In this document: positions 37,048-46,555 of the stretch, one piece after another | Numbering within the stretch: the stretch's first letter is position 1 | Layout: the number at the start of each line of letters is the position of its first letter | Assembly: GCF_020410745.1 (NCBI RefSeq) | Contig: NZ_CP084528.1 | Span: 496,001-560,000 of the forward strand | DNA: 64,000 bases | Direction: 5' to 3' | From: Kaistella polysaccharea | Lineage (GTDB): Bacteria > Bacteroidota > Bacteroidia > Flavobacteriales > Weeksellaceae | Program-made: the position numbers and the translations under genes | The notes under the pieces: model-generated | What the model saw: only the letters and a program-made list of their open reading frames with translations | Database searches by the model: none | Told to the model about the DNA's origin: nothing

Positions 37048-40000
37048 ATGAAAAATTGGTCTTTTAAACAATGGAATACAATTCTCGGCTGGGTTGTTTT
37101 TACCATTGCATTCCTCACTTATTTATCGACTATTGAACCGAATTTCAGTTTTTGGGATACAGGTGAATATATTTCCTCGGCGGTTAAACTGGAAGTAACT
37201 CATGCGCCAGGTGCTGCACTTTTTCAAATAGTTGGCGCAGTGGCCGCCATGTTTGCTTTTGGAAATGTTGAGAATTATTCTGTCGTTATCAACGCAATGT
37301 CGGCTTTATTCAGTGCTTTTACCATTCTATTTCTATTCTGGATCATCACTCATTTAGTACGTCGTTTGCTGCATAAGGATTTTAATGAGGTGACAAAACA
37401 TCAGGAAATATCAATCCTTTTTGCAGGTGTTATTGGAGCGCTTGCTTTTACATTTTCAGATACATTTTGGTTTTCAGCCGTTGAAGGAGAAGTTTATTCG
37501 ATGGCGTCAATGTTTATCGCACTTTTATTATGGTTAATTACCAAATGGGAAAATGAATATTTAGAGACCGATAATGAACGTTGGATTATATTGATATTCT
37601 TCGTGATCGGTTTATCAGTCGGAGTTCACATGATGGGAATGTTGGCGATTCCCGCCATTTGCTTTATCTATTACAGTAGAAATTATGAATTTTCCTGGAA
37701 ATCATTCATTTGGGCAAACTTGATCACGCTTCTTATTTTAGCCATTGTATTTAAAGGTATTTTCCCGCTCATCATGACCTTGTTTGGGCGTTTAGAAATT
37801 TTCGCGGTGAATGGGATTGGACTTCCTTTTCATTCCGGAACAATCGTAGCTTTTATACTATTGATCTCTGTCTTCTATTTTGGTTTAAAGTATGCCCGCA
37901 GAAGTAAGAAAAACATTTACCAAACCATAGCACTTTCTGTAATCTATATGATGATTGGTTTTTCTTGCTGGATGGTGATTCCAATTCGTGCAACGGCAAA
38001 TCCTCCCATGAACTTAAATAATCCGGATAATGCCATCGGAATGCTTGATTATTATAATCGGGAACAATATGGCGACTGGCCCACTTCTTACGGCCAAAAT
38101 TACACGGCTTATTTGGACGCCAATGGAATTCAGAAAAACGAAGATGGATCTTGGAAAACGAGTAAAACTGGCGATGTATATGAAAAAGATGAAACTGCAG
38201 GAACTTACCGAAAAGTAGGCGAGCGCTTCAATTTAGTTTTCAGCAAAGACCATGTGAGTTTTTTACCGCGGATGTTTAATGAAGATAAAGGCGTTATGCA
38301 GAACTACATTTCGATGTACGGCGCGCCTGATTTCTCTTTCAATTATAATAATGAAGATGTTGCCGACAGTCCGGAAGCCAGACAGATTTTCGATGACTTG
38401 CGGAAGAAATATGAAGATGGTAGCATTAAAGCCGATGATTATTTGCAGGTAAAACCCTATAATTTAATCAATGTTCAACGTCCTTCTTTAGGGCAAAATC
38501 TCGATTACTTTTTTACGTTTCAAAATGGCTATTACTTTGTTCGTTACCTCATGTGGAATTTTGTGGGTCGACAAAATGACCTGGAAGGAAACATGGAAAA
38601 CAATCGTGGCAATTGGATCTCTGGAATTTCATTTATTGATAACGCACTTTACGGAGATCAGTCGAAGATGCCTTCAAAATTTAAAAATGAAAGTACAGTT
38701 GCATTCTTTTTCTTGCCTTTACTGTTAGGGATCATCGGTTTCTTTTTTCAACTCAATCGGGATTTTGGTCGGTTTTATGCGATTTTATCCTTGTTTGTAA
38801 TCACGAGTATAGGAATTATATTTTATACGGGCGTAAAACCTTTTGAAGTCCGTGAAAGAGATTATGCGATGGTCGGGTCCTTCTTTGCCTTTTCCATATG
38901 GATTGGTTTGGGTGCCGGAGGAATCCTGTGGTATCTCCAGGAAAAGGTAAAATCTAATGCACTAAATATTGGCGCTGGGGTAATTTTACTCGGAGTTCCA
39001 TTAATGATGGGCTTTCAGAATTACAATGTTCATGACCGCAGCGGTAGATATGCAGCGTATGATTATGCATATTCTACCTTAAAATCTTTACCAAAAAATG
39101 ACATTCTCTTTGTTTACGGCGATAATGATACGTATCCAATTTGGGGAATGCAGGAAACTTCTGGGTTGCGAGATGATGTGAAGGTGGTCAACTTTACTTT
39201 ACTTTCCACGCCTTGGAATATCGATCAGGTCAAAAGACGTACGTATAATTCTATGCCTGTTCCCTCTGTTCTGAAGCATGAAGATTATCGAGATGGCACA
39301 AACGATCAAATCTTCTTGATGTCGCCAAAAGATTGGGAAAATATTTTCGCAAATCTAAAAGAGAAAGGTGCGCCTGAGGCTGCGTTTGCTGAGTTTAAGA
39401 AATATCTTACGCAAGATTCAATGACGGTGAAAGAGGCGATCAACTTTATTAAAATTAAATCGGATAATAAAGATGAAATTTTAAAAATGATTTTTGGTGA
39501 TGCGAAATATGAAAAATTCAATTTCCTACCGGTTTCTAAGTTTATTTTACCCGTTAATAAAGCGAATGCGTTAAAATCAGGAACCATTAAACAAGAAGAT
39601 TTAGACGAAACGGTAGATCAAATCGCAATTAATTATAAGAGCAGCAGCATGTTCAAGAATAACTTACTTCTGCTGGATATTCTGGCGAATTTCGACTGGA
39701 AAAGACCTATTAATTTTTCTTCCGGTGGAATTTACGATCCAGAAAATATATTCTACCTGAGTGATTATTTGCAATATGACGGTTTTAGTTATCGTTTGGT
39801 TCCAATTAAAACGGTTGAACGGGAAGACGGCGAAATTGGACGAGTTGATGCGAACTCCCTTTATAATATTGTTAAAAATTACCGATGGGGAAATTTCAAA
39901 GATTTAAATGTTCATTTTGATGAAACCTGCACGCAGAATATTGTAAGTTACCGCAGTTCTGCGAGTCGTGCTGCTGAAGCTTTAGCCTTATCAGGAGAAA

Positions 40001-40533
40001 AACAAAAAGCGTTAGAAGTATTGGATTTAGCATCTCGCGAAATTCCTGTGCAGAAGTATAATGATCCTCGCTCATTGAGTTCTATGGTTTACGGATATAT
40101 TGTAGCCGGACAGGAACAAAAAGGTCTTAAACTCGCCGAAGAACTTAAGAAGGGCATCTTCAGTGAATACGATTATTACACAAGTTTAACGCCGAAAGAG
40201 CAGCGCTTTGCAGCAAGACAAATGCGTACAAAACCTATGGAATATTCCTTGGTTGTTGGTGCCGTTTCAGATGCTTATGAAAAAATCGGACAGAAAAACA
40301 AAGGGTACGACTATCTGGTAAAATCACTGGAACCGATTGATAAAAAGTTCAACGCTTTTATTCAAGATTTGCAAACCATGGGCAAAGAAAAAGCGTATAA
40401 AGAAGCTGAAAATGTACAGCAGATTACACCTTTCTACACCTATCTTTTCGATGTTATGAATCCTTATGATTCCACTTACGCAAAGGAAAAGGAAAGTCAA
40501 ATTACCGCTGCGATTATGAAAGCCACGCAATAA
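37048..40533 (+). CDS. DUF2723 (TMEM260-like) polytopic membrane protein, probable glycosyltransferase
   Basis: 1161 aa. The N-terminal half (about 1-330) and a later block (about 545-660) are membrane helices. The opening TIEPNFSFWDTGEYISSAVKLEVTHAPGAALFQIVG is the DUF2723 signature, with the acidic WDTGEY pair in the first extracytoplasmic loop as in GT-C enzymes. Large soluble segments follow (GDNDTYPIWGMQE), and the C-terminus has TPR-like helical pairs (about 960-1150). Human TMEM260 of this family is a protein O-mannosyltransferase, so a lipid-linked-sugar glycosyltransferase acting on periplasmic proteins is a fair inference. Monocistronic with a strong terminator. Confidence 0.88.
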   Translation: MKNWSFKQWNTILGWVVFTIAFLTYLSTIEPNFSFWDTGEYISSAVKLEVTHAPGAALFQIVGAVAAMFAFGNVENYSVVINAMSALFSAFTILFLFWIITHLVRRLLHKDFNEVTKHQEISILFAGVIGALAFTFSDTFWFSAVEGEVYSMASMFIALLLWLITKWENEYLETDNERWIILIFFVIGLSVGVHMMGMLAIPAICFIYYSRNYEFSWKSFIWANLITLLILAIVFKGIFPLIMTLFGRLEIFAVNGIGLPFHSGTIVAFILLISVFYFGLKYARRSKKNIYQTIALSVIYMMIGFSCWMVIPIRATANPPMNLNNPDNAIGMLDYYNREQYGDWPTSYGQNYTAYLDANGIQKNEDGSWKTSKTGDVYEKDETAGTYRKVGERFNLVFSKDHVSFLPRMFNEDKGVMQNYISMYGAPDFSFNYNNEDVADSPEARQIFDDLRKKYEDGSIKADDYLQVKPYNLINVQRPSLGQNLDYFFTFQNGYYFVRYLMWNFVGRQNDLEGNMENNRGNWISGISFIDNALYGDQSKMPSKFKNESTVAFFFLPLLLGIIGFFFQLNRDFGRFYAILSLFVITSIGIIFYTGVKPFEVRERDYAMVGSFFAFSIWIGLGAGGILWYLQEKVKSNALNIGAGVILLGVPLMMGFQNYNVHDRSGRYAAYDYAYSTLKSLPKNDILFVYGDNDTYPIWGMQETSGLRDDVKVVNFTLLSTPWNIDQVKRRTYNSMPVPSVLKHEDYRDGTNDQIFLMSPKDWENIFANLKEKGAPEAAFAEFKKYLTQDSMTVKEAINFIKIKSDNKDEILKMIFGDAKYEKFNFLPVSKFILPVNKANALKSGTIKQEDLDETVDQIAINYKSSSMFKNNLLLLDILANFDWKRPINFSSGGIYDPENIFYLSDYLQYDGFSYRLVPIKTVEREDGEIGRVDANSLYNIVKNYRWGNFKDLNVHFDETCTQNIVSYRSSASRAAEALALSGEKQKALEVLDLASREIPVQKYNDPRSLSSMVYGYIVAGQEQKGLKLAEELKKGIFSEYDYYTSLTPKEQRFAARQMRTKPMEYSLVVGAVSDAYEKIGQKNKGYDYLVKSLEPIDKKFNAFIQDLQTMGKEKAYKEAENVQQITPFYTYLFDVMNPYDSTYAKEKESQITAAIMKATQ

Positions 40534-40553
40534 AAGATTTTATTTATATATTT

Positions 40554-40582
40554 AAAAGAGCAACTGAGTTGCTCTTTTTTTA
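40554..40582 (+). terminator. Terminator after the DUF2723 gene
   Basis: AAAAGAGCAAC pairs with GTTGCTCTTTT around TGA, then T-run. Confidence 0.88.
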
Positions 40583-40602
40583 TCTTTAGAAAAATAAAAA
40601 CG

Positions 40603-41136
40603 ATGAACTATTGTGCTTTTCTACGTGGCGTAAATGTAAACGGAACCCGAATGAAAATGGCCGAAGTTTGTCAAGTTTTTGAAAGATCCGGTTTGCAAAA
40701 TGTTTCTTATGTCTTAGCGACCGGAAATATTTTATTTTCGTCAGAAAGCAATCCTCCTGATTTAAAAAAAATTTTAGAAGAAAAACTCAGCAAGCATTTT
40801 AACTACGAGGCTTTTCTGTTTTTAAAAAGCGAGAATCAACTTACCGAAATAGTTAATAAAAACCCTTTTAAATCAGATGAAAATCTTCACCATTATGTTT
40901 TTATTTCCGATGAAAGTATGGGAATTATTTTGACAGAAAACTTCAGTAAATGTCTTAAAAGTTTCAATGAAAAGGGTTTTCTGATCGATGGTGTATTCTA
41001 CTGGCAAGTTGAAAAGGGAAATACTTTGGATTCTGAGTTTGGTAAAATACTTGGCAAGAAGGCTTTTAAAGAAATGCTTACTTCCAGAAATATAAATACT
41101 TTAGAAAAAATAATACTGAAATTTAAACCGATTTAG
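40603..41136 (+). CDS. DUF1697 family protein
   Basis: 177 aa. The family opening YCAFLRGVNVNGTRMKMAEVCQVFE and YVLATGNILFSS match DUF1697, as do PFKSDENLHHYVFI and the C-terminal TSRNINTLEKI. Members are small soluble two-domain proteins of unknown function, often single-copy. The 20-base gap from the preceding terminator gives room for little more than a short leader. No partner gene. Confidence 0.88.
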   Translation: MNYCAFLRGVNVNGTRMKMAEVCQVFERSGLQNVSYVLATGNILFSSESNPPDLKKILEEKLSKHFNYEAFLFLKSENQLTEIVNKNPFKSDENLHHYVFISDESMGIILTENFSKCLKSFNEKGFLIDGVFYWQVEKGNTLDSEFGKILGKKAFKEMLTSRNINTLEKIILKFKPI

Positions 41137-41178
41137 AAAATAAGAGATTTGAATTTCTTTTCATTTTGTAATAAGTTA

Positions 41179-41206
41179 TTGTAGAAGCAGAAAATCCGTA
41201 TTTTTG
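41179..41206 (+). promoter_or_regulatory. Promoter of kdsA
   Basis: TTG (41179-41181), a 17-nt spacer and TATTTTTG (41199-41206). Leader of about 30 nt. Confidence 0.65.
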
Positions 41207-41238
41207 TACTACTTCATGTGCTTACAAAAAAATAAATT

Positions 41239-42048
41239 ATGATTCAGTATTTAGAAAATATCCACCACAAAGATTCGAAAAACTTTTTCCTCATTGCCGG
41301 TCCCTGCATTATTGAAGGCGAAGAAATGGCGCTAAATATCGCGGAGAAAATTGTGGAGATGACGAATAAATATCAAATTCCCTATATCTTTAAAGGAAGT
41401 TTTAAAAAAGCGAACAGAAGTAGAGTAGATTCCTTTACCACCATTGGCGAAGAAAAATCGCTGGAAATTCTTAGAAAAGTAGGAGAAACCTTTAATATTC
41501 CAACAACTACTGATATTCATGAAAATGATCATGCTGCCTTAGCTGCAAATTACGTTGATGTTTTACAAATTCCCGCATTTTTAGTGCGACAAACCGACTT
41601 ATTAATTGCCGCTGCAAAAACGGGAAAATGCGTTAGTTTAAAAAAAGGACAATTTCTTTCTCCCGAATCGATGCAGTTTGCAGTGGAAAAAGTTCATGAT
41701 TCTGGCAACCAGAAAACCGCCATTATTGAACGGGGAAATTCTTTTGGTTACACGGATTTGGTCGTTGATTTTCGTGGAATCCCGACGATGAGAAATTACG
41801 CACCCGTAATTTTAGATGTCACCCATTCTTTGCAACAACCCAATCAAAGTTCCGGCGTCACTAGTGGAAGGCCGGAATTGATTGAAACCATTGCAAAAGC
41901 AGGAATCGCCGTAGGAGCAGACGGACTTTTCATCGAAACACATCCTGACCCAAGCTGCGCACTATCTGATGGAGCCAACATGCTTCGATTGGATAAACTA
42001 GAAGAATTACTGCAGAAATTAACACGAGTAAGAGAAGCGATTTTGTAA
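41239..42048 (+). CDS. kdsA: 3-deoxy-8-phosphooctulonate synthase
   Basis: 269 aa. Condenses arabinose 5-phosphate with phosphoenolpyruvate to KDO-8-phosphate for the LPS core. The KDO8P-specific KANRSR (57-62), TDIHE, DVLQIPAFLVRQTDL, KKGQFLSPESM and ETHPDPSCALSDG blocks are present. Cys23 in AGPCIIEG marks the metal-dependent (class II) type; the E. coli enzyme has Asn here. DAHP synthase is excluded by KANRSR. The gene ends 9 bases before the convergent secreted-protein gene. Confidence 0.96.
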   Translation: MIQYLENIHHKDSKNFFLIAGPCIIEGEEMALNIAEKIVEMTNKYQIPYIFKGSFKKANRSRVDSFTTIGEEKSLEILRKVGETFNIPTTTDIHENDHAALAANYVDVLQIPAFLVRQTDLLIAAAKTGKCVSLKKGQFLSPESMQFAVEKVHDSGNQKTAIIERGNSFGYTDLVVDFRGIPTMRNYAPVILDVTHSLQQPNQSSGVTSGRPELIETIAKAGIAVGADGLFIETHPDPSCALSDGANMLRLDKLEELLQKLTRVREAIL

Positions 42049-42057
42049 TCGCTCTTC

Positions 42058-43158
42058 TTACTTTTTAGAGGAATAAACCGTGTACTTTAATCCTACTGAA
42101 ATAGCTTTGTCTGCAGCAGCAGAGTGAAATCGGGAGAAGGCCTCAAGATTCTTAAATCGCAGGCCAAGTTCGAAGAAATTATTTTCGTACGCTGTGAAAT
42201 AATTATCACTCACAATAATATTGTTATAAATTCTAACGTCTTGCTGCCTTTGCGAAAAATTTAAAATACTGTAAGAAACGTATAATTTATAATCCTTCGA
42301 TTTTAGAGGATAATAACGAAATAAAACTGGCAACGAGATAATACTTTTTGTAGTTGATTGACCGTATTTTAACTCTTTATTCTCTGAGTAAGATATAAAA
42401 TTGGGAGCAGCCGCGATAGCAAAACTGTAATTAAGAAAAGGCAAATGATATTCGAATTCGTAACCTCCACCATAACCGGTTTCACCTCCTTCTTTCATTT
42501 TAGAGTATAATCCAAAAACTTTATGTTCAGTATATCCTTTTGGTTTTTGGTACTGGATACTAGATTGGCCATTGCATTCATTAATCTTATCGAAATAATC
42601 AATCAGACTGCTTTCGATATATCGCACCGTTTTAAAGGTGATGTTTCCACAGTTTATTTTTTGCAGTTCTTTCAAATACTTTCTGTCAGTTCCTTTATCA
42701 CCATTTGCCACAAAATATTCTTTGAAAAGAAGGGGTTTAAATGTATTGGAATCGTCAGTTGAATAGAAATAGGCAGTATTCTCTTTGTCAGCATATTTGT
42801 AGAGGTTATATTTTCCAAAAGTAATTTGCTCCACAAAATGTTCTTCTTTTACCATATTAAATTCGGGATTATATTCTAAGTTTTGAAGGTTTTCAGGATG
42901 CCGGGAAAGCTCAAATTCAGCTTTGATGAATTTTGCCTTATCAGAAATGATCACTTCCTTTACTTTATTTTGATTTAATCTTATAATTTTGTTAGAATCA
43001 TCTTTAAAATCGAAAGTCTGCGGAGTTAAAAAAGGAGTATTGTAGAAAATAGTTCCAGTCATTTTCTCGCCATTTTTCAACGTGATAACCGCCGGTTTGA
43101 ATTGTTGAGCGTGACCATAGATACTTAAAAACAGGACAAGAAAGCTGAAGCGTTTCAT
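42058..43158 (-). CDS. Secreted or outer-membrane protein of unknown function
   Basis: 366 aa, not recognised. A signal peptide (about 1-18, ending HAQ) is followed by a soluble N-terminal part beginning ITLKNGEKMTGTIFYNT, a pattern also seen in Bacteroidota proteins of unknown role, with a short Cys pair (INCG, NECNG). From about residue 210 the sequence alternates short amphipathic strands with Tyr/Phe (GGGYEFEYHLPFLNYSFAIAAAPNF, LYVSYSILNFSQRQ) and ends YTVYSSKK, suggesting a small beta-barrel or porin-like fold. It is divergent from the TonB receptor gene, with 107 bases between. Confidence 0.75.
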   Translation of the reverse strand: MKRFSFLVLFLSIYGHAQQFKPAVITLKNGEKMTGTIFYNTPFLTPQTFDFKDDSNKIIRLNQNKVKEVIISDKAKFIKAEFELSRHPENLQNLEYNPEFNMVKEEHFVEQITFGKYNLYKYADKENTAYFYSTDDSNTFKPLLFKEYFVANGDKGTDRKYLKELQKINCGNITFKTVRYIESSLIDYFDKINECNGQSSIQYQKPKGYTEHKVFGLYSKMKEGGETGYGGGYEFEYHLPFLNYSFAIAAAPNFISYSENKELKYGQSTTKSIISLPVLFRYYPLKSKDYKLYVSYSILNFSQRQQDVRIYNNIIVSDNYFTAYENNFFELGLRFKNLEAFSRFHSAAADKAISVGLKYTVYSSKK

Positions 43159-43265
43159 AAAGTTATTTTTTTTCGAAAGTATAGAAAAAATGTTATTTAT
43201 GGAGCATTAAATATAAATTATAAATCCTCTGATTTTTATTATCTTTAAAATCTAGATTTCCTGCA

Positions 43266-45695
43266 TTGAAAAAAATTATACTGCTCCTCATTTTACTGCC
43301 TTTTTTTGCTTCTTCTCAAATAAATCTTAAAGTTTTAGATGAAGAAGGTCGCCCCGTGTCATTGGCAAATGTTTCCTATAACAGTCAGCAATTTACAACT
43401 GATGATGCTGGTTTTGTGAAATTTCCGGTTGCAGATTCTGAACAATTATTATCAGTTCAAAAAGAAAATTATCGAGGTTTCTCAAAAAATATTAAGCCAA
43501 CTCCGAAAGTACAGAACATCAATATTTTGTTCGTTAATGCTGAAAAAGAGGTAACCATTCAGGAAGTGGTTTTTCAGAAAAAAGGGAAGCCAAAAATCAC
43601 CGACTTAACATCGATTGAAATTTCCTCAAAAGAAGCACAGCAAGTTGCTTCACTTTCAGGCGGTGTTGAAGGGCTTTTGAAAACTTTACCCTCTGTAAAT
43701 TCCAATGCAGAGCTTTCTTCCCAATATATGGTTCGCGGTGGTAATTATGATGAAAATCTGATTTACATTAATGATATTGAAATTTACCGTCCGTTTCTCA
43801 TTCGTAATTCATTGCAGGAAGGTTTGAGTACTATCAATCCCGACATGGTTCAGTCTATCAATTTCTCCGCCGGTGGATTCGAAGCAAAATACGGCGATAA
43901 AATGTCTTCTTCTCTAAATATTTATTACCGTCAACCTACGAAATTTGAAGTTTCTGGAGAGGCCAGCTTAATCGGCGCCCGACTTTCTACAGGTTTTGCC
44001 TCAAAAAACAAAAAACTTTCTGCCTTATTTTCCGGACGGTACCGAAATACGAATTTGGTCTTAAACACGCTGAATGAAGACACAGACTTCAATCCGCAGT
44101 ATATGGATTTGCAGTCTTATATCAATTATAAAATTAATGATAAATGGGCCGTTTCATTTATTGGATACTGGAGTAAAAACGATTATGAAATGATTCCAAA
44201 GGCAAAAGATGTGGAGTTTGGGACCTTACAAATGCCTTTAAAGCTAACCGTTTTCTATAACGGAAAAGAAGACGACAAGTATAAAAATATGATGGGAACA
44301 GCGTCCATCAACTTTAAACCGAATAAAAAATGGTCTATCAACTTAGATAATTTCGCCTATCAAAACCGGGAACGAGAATATTATTCCATAGCGTCCGGAT
44401 ATTTATTGCAGACATTTGACCCGATAACTGGCGCGCCGGTAACCTCTTATGATGTTGGCGGACAAATTGATCACGCGCGAAATGATCTGTTGGTGAAAAC
44501 TTACGGAGCTCAATTGAAGGGAAAATTTTCACCTGATCTAAATACCGATTTCGAAGTCGGTTTAAAATTCGAAAAAGAAGATTTAAAAGATCTCACAAAT
44601 GAGTGGCAATTGGTAGATTCAATCGGTTACAGCTCGCCGAGAGATTATACAATTCCCGGAACATTAGACCCTTCCGATCTTCGTTTGCGGTATCATATTT
44701 CAGGACAAAATCATATACAACCGACGAGAATGTCTGGTTATGCGCAATATTCAAAAAAGTTTTACTGGAATGAGAACCGTGTATTTGTGAACGCCGGAGT
44801 TCGTGCTTCACATTGGGATTTTAATGATGAAACAATTATTTCGCCACGTGCACAGATAGCCCTGAAACCTGATTGGGACATTGATATGTTGTTTAAACTT
44901 TCTGGTGGAATTTATTACCAGGCGCCTTTTTATAAAGAGATTAAAGATGTTAACGGCACCTTTAACCCGAATATAAAATCACAGCGTTCCATTCAACTTA
45001 TTTTAGGTAATGATTTTGAATTTAAGATGGCTGATCGCCCCTTCAAGTTGACGACTGAAGCGTATTATAAAAAAATGGATCATTTAATTCCGTACTATTT
45101 AGACAATGTTAGAATACGATATTCAGGGGAAAATAATGCAGAAGGTTATGCTTACGGTTTAGATACCCGATTATTTGGAGAGTTTGTTCCCGGCGTGGAT
45201 TCGTGGATTTCTGCAAGTTATGCGCGCGTTTATGAAAATATCAATGGAAAAGGAGATATTCCGAGACCCACAGATCCACGTTTTCGATTTTCTATGTTTT
45301 TTCAGGATTATATGCCGAGATTTCCCTCAATGCGCGTTAATTTAACATTACTTTACGCAAACGGATTGCCGTCTGGGACGCCAATAACGCTCGACTCAAA
45401 TGGCAAACCAGATTACGAAGCACCTTATCGATACCAAAATACGTTGCCCTCGTACAAGAGAGTTGATATCGGTTTATCCAAAGTCTTCATCGACCAGAAA
45501 GACAATAAAGTAAATGGTGGTTTTTGGGGTAATTTTAAAGAATTAATTTTAGGTGTTCAGATTTTTAATGCCTTTAATATCAATAATACGGTAGCAAACC
45601 AGTGGGTAAATGATGTAAATTCTGGCTACAATTTTCCGGTTCCTGTGCGGTTGACAGGGAGGTTTTTTAATGTGAAGTTGGAGTTTAAACTTTAA
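43266..45695 (+). CDS. TonB-dependent receptor with N-terminal carboxypeptidase-like domain
   Basis: 809 aa. Signal peptide 1-18, then a CarboxypepD_reg-like beta domain (about 20-85, VLDEEGRPVSLANVSYNSQQFTTDDAGFVKF). The plug domain (about 105-220) carries SSQYMVRGGNYDENLIYINDIEIYRPF, and a 22-strand-type barrel ends in RFFNVKLEFKL. Energised by TonB-ExbBD, it imports an unknown ligand; no SusD-like partner is adjacent, so it is not a typical glycan PUL pair. The start codon is TTG, justified by the intact signal peptide. Its last 149 bp are repeated 600 bp downstream as a remnant. Confidence 0.93.
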   Translation: MKKIILLLILLPFFASSQINLKVLDEEGRPVSLANVSYNSQQFTTDDAGFVKFPVADSEQLLSVQKENYRGFSKNIKPTPKVQNINILFVNAEKEVTIQEVVFQKKGKPKITDLTSIEISSKEAQQVASLSGGVEGLLKTLPSVNSNAELSSQYMVRGGNYDENLIYINDIEIYRPFLIRNSLQEGLSTINPDMVQSINFSAGGFEAKYGDKMSSSLNIYYRQPTKFEVSGEASLIGARLSTGFASKNKKLSALFSGRYRNTNLVLNTLNEDTDFNPQYMDLQSYINYKINDKWAVSFIGYWSKNDYEMIPKAKDVEFGTLQMPLKLTVFYNGKEDDKYKNMMGTASINFKPNKKWSINLDNFAYQNREREYYSIASGYLLQTFDPITGAPVTSYDVGGQIDHARNDLLVKTYGAQLKGKFSPDLNTDFEVGLKFEKEDLKDLTNEWQLVDSIGYSSPRDYTIPGTLDPSDLRLRYHISGQNHIQPTRMSGYAQYSKKFYWNENRVFVNAGVRASHWDFNDETIISPRAQIALKPDWDIDMLFKLSGGIYYQAPFYKEIKDVNGTFNPNIKSQRSIQLILGNDFEFKMADRPFKLTTEAYYKKMDHLIPYYLDNVRIRYSGENNAEGYAYGLDTRLFGEFVPGVDSWISASYARVYENINGKGDIPRPTDPRFRFSMFFQDYMPRFPSMRVNLTLLYANGLPSGTPITLDSNGKPDYEAPYRYQNTLPSYKRVDIGLSKVFIDQKDNKVNGGFWGNFKELILGVQIFNAFNINNTVANQWVNDVNSGYNFPVPVRLTGRFFNVKLEFKL

Positions 45696-45759
45696 ATTAG
45701 ATCAAAATAAAAAGTTGCATGCGCCAAGTTACAAATGGTTTTTTTTTTGAGAGGAAGCT

Positions 45760-45790
45760 AAAAAGGCCGTCTTTTCAGACAGCCTTTTTT
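45760..45790. terminator. Shared terminator of the TonB receptor and MliC-like genes
   Basis: AAAAAGGC/GCCTTTTT outer stem, one mismatch, then GTCT/AGAC. A and T runs allow action in both directions between convergent genes. Confidence 0.8.
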
Positions 45791-45807
45791 CTTATTTAAA
45801 AATAAAA

Positions 45808-46212
45808 TTATTTTCTTGTTCCAGTGACGATATCTTTATCATCTTTTCCAAAATAGAAATCTCCTTGGTGCCCCGTGAAGTAATAACCATCTTCATCTAC
45901 AAATTTTTCGCCACTTGCAGATTCGGTTTGCTTCATTTTATAAGATTTTCCGTCGGTTTCATTTTTTACAACCGCCGTTCCATTCGTACTATCGAATTCA
46001 ACTGAAAAAGTTGTTTTTCCATCTTTACTAATATAAGTCATTGGTGCAGATATTGTCGCACTGTCTGCTTCTGGCAAAGTTGCCATCGCAGAATCTTGCG
46101 CAGTAATATTAATGCTATCACTTGTGGAGTCGACCGTTGTGTTATTTTCCTTCGTGCATGAAGCTACCGTAAGTGAAAGTGCTAACACGGGAAATAAAAA
46201 TTTGCTGTTCAT
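45808..46212 (-). CDS. MliC-like lipoprotein
   Basis: 134 aa. Lipoprotein signal ending VASC (Cys19), then a Ser/Thr/Asp-rich linker to about residue 57. The C-terminal domain (about 58-134) reads YISKDGKTTFSVEFDS, DGKSYKMKQTESASGEKFVDEDG and FYFGKDDKD, close in pattern to the MliC/PliC domain that inhibits C-type lysozyme. That function is an inference from pattern; the disulphide cysteines of E. coli MliC are absent. It is inserted on the opposite strand between the TonB receptor and its 3' remnant. Confidence 0.75.
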   Translation of the reverse strand: MNSKFLFPVLALSLTVASCTKENNTTVDSTSDSINITAQDSAMATLPEADSATISAPMTYISKDGKTTFSVEFDSTNGTAVVKNETDGKSYKMKQTESASGEKFVDEDGYYFTGHQGDFYFGKDDKDIVTGTRK

Positions 46213-46246
46213 TTTTTAATTTTTTTTGATTAAGTGCGATATGTCG

Positions 46247-46254
46247 CAAACTTA
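46247..46254 (-). promoter_or_regulatory. Promoter -7 box of the MliC-like gene
   Basis: TAAGTTTG on the minus strand, leader of about 31 nt. It lies right beside the receptor gene remnant. Confidence 0.5.
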
Positions 46255-46280
46255 ATGCCACAGAATTGCCAAAAACACAT

Positions 46281-46443
46281 CATTTTAAAGATGCTTTTAG
46301 GCGTCAAGATTTTTAATGCTTTTAAAATTAATAATACCGTAGCTAACCAGTGGAAAAACGATCTAAATTCTGGTTACAATTATCCGGTTTCTGCGAGGTT
46401 GACAGGAAGATTTTTTAATGTGAAGTTCTACTTTAAACTTTAA
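46281..46443 (+). pseudogene. 3'-end remnant of a duplicated TonB-dependent receptor gene
   Basis: Bases 46295-46443 align without gaps to 45547-45695, the last 149 bp of the intact receptor gene, with 22 mismatches by hand count (about 85% identity). The frame is kept and encodes LLGVKIFNAFKINNTVANQW through RFFNVKFYFKL and a stop, the final barrel strands. Weaker similarity (ATTTTAAAGA) reaches back to about 46281. Everything upstream of the barrel end is gone, so it cannot make a receptor. A small frame starting at 46234 runs through it but has no independent support. Confidence 0.9.
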
Positions 46444-46517
46444 ATCTGAAGCAACGGAAAAGTAAAAAAAGCAAGGTGGAAGAAGATTTAAACACTAAAT
46501 CTCATTTTACTAAAATA

Positions 46518-46550
46518 AATAAATCCCGGAACTGCAATAGTTTCGGGATT
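46518..46550 (-). terminator. Terminator of the leftward envelope operon
   Basis: AATCCCGGAACT (46522-46533) pairs with AGTTTCGGGATT (46539-46550) with one G-T pair. On the minus strand it is followed by AT-rich sequence with interrupted T-runs. Confidence 0.72.
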
Positions 46551-46555
46551 AAATT

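Noticed and set aside
41239..42048. DAHP synthase
   Set aside because: KANRSR and the overall block order are those of KDO8P synthase, not of DAHP synthase.
46234..46443. A separate 69-aa gene
   Set aside because: Its C-terminal 50 residues are only the copied end of the TonB receptor; the front part is unrelated filler. It is recorded as a pseudogene remnant.
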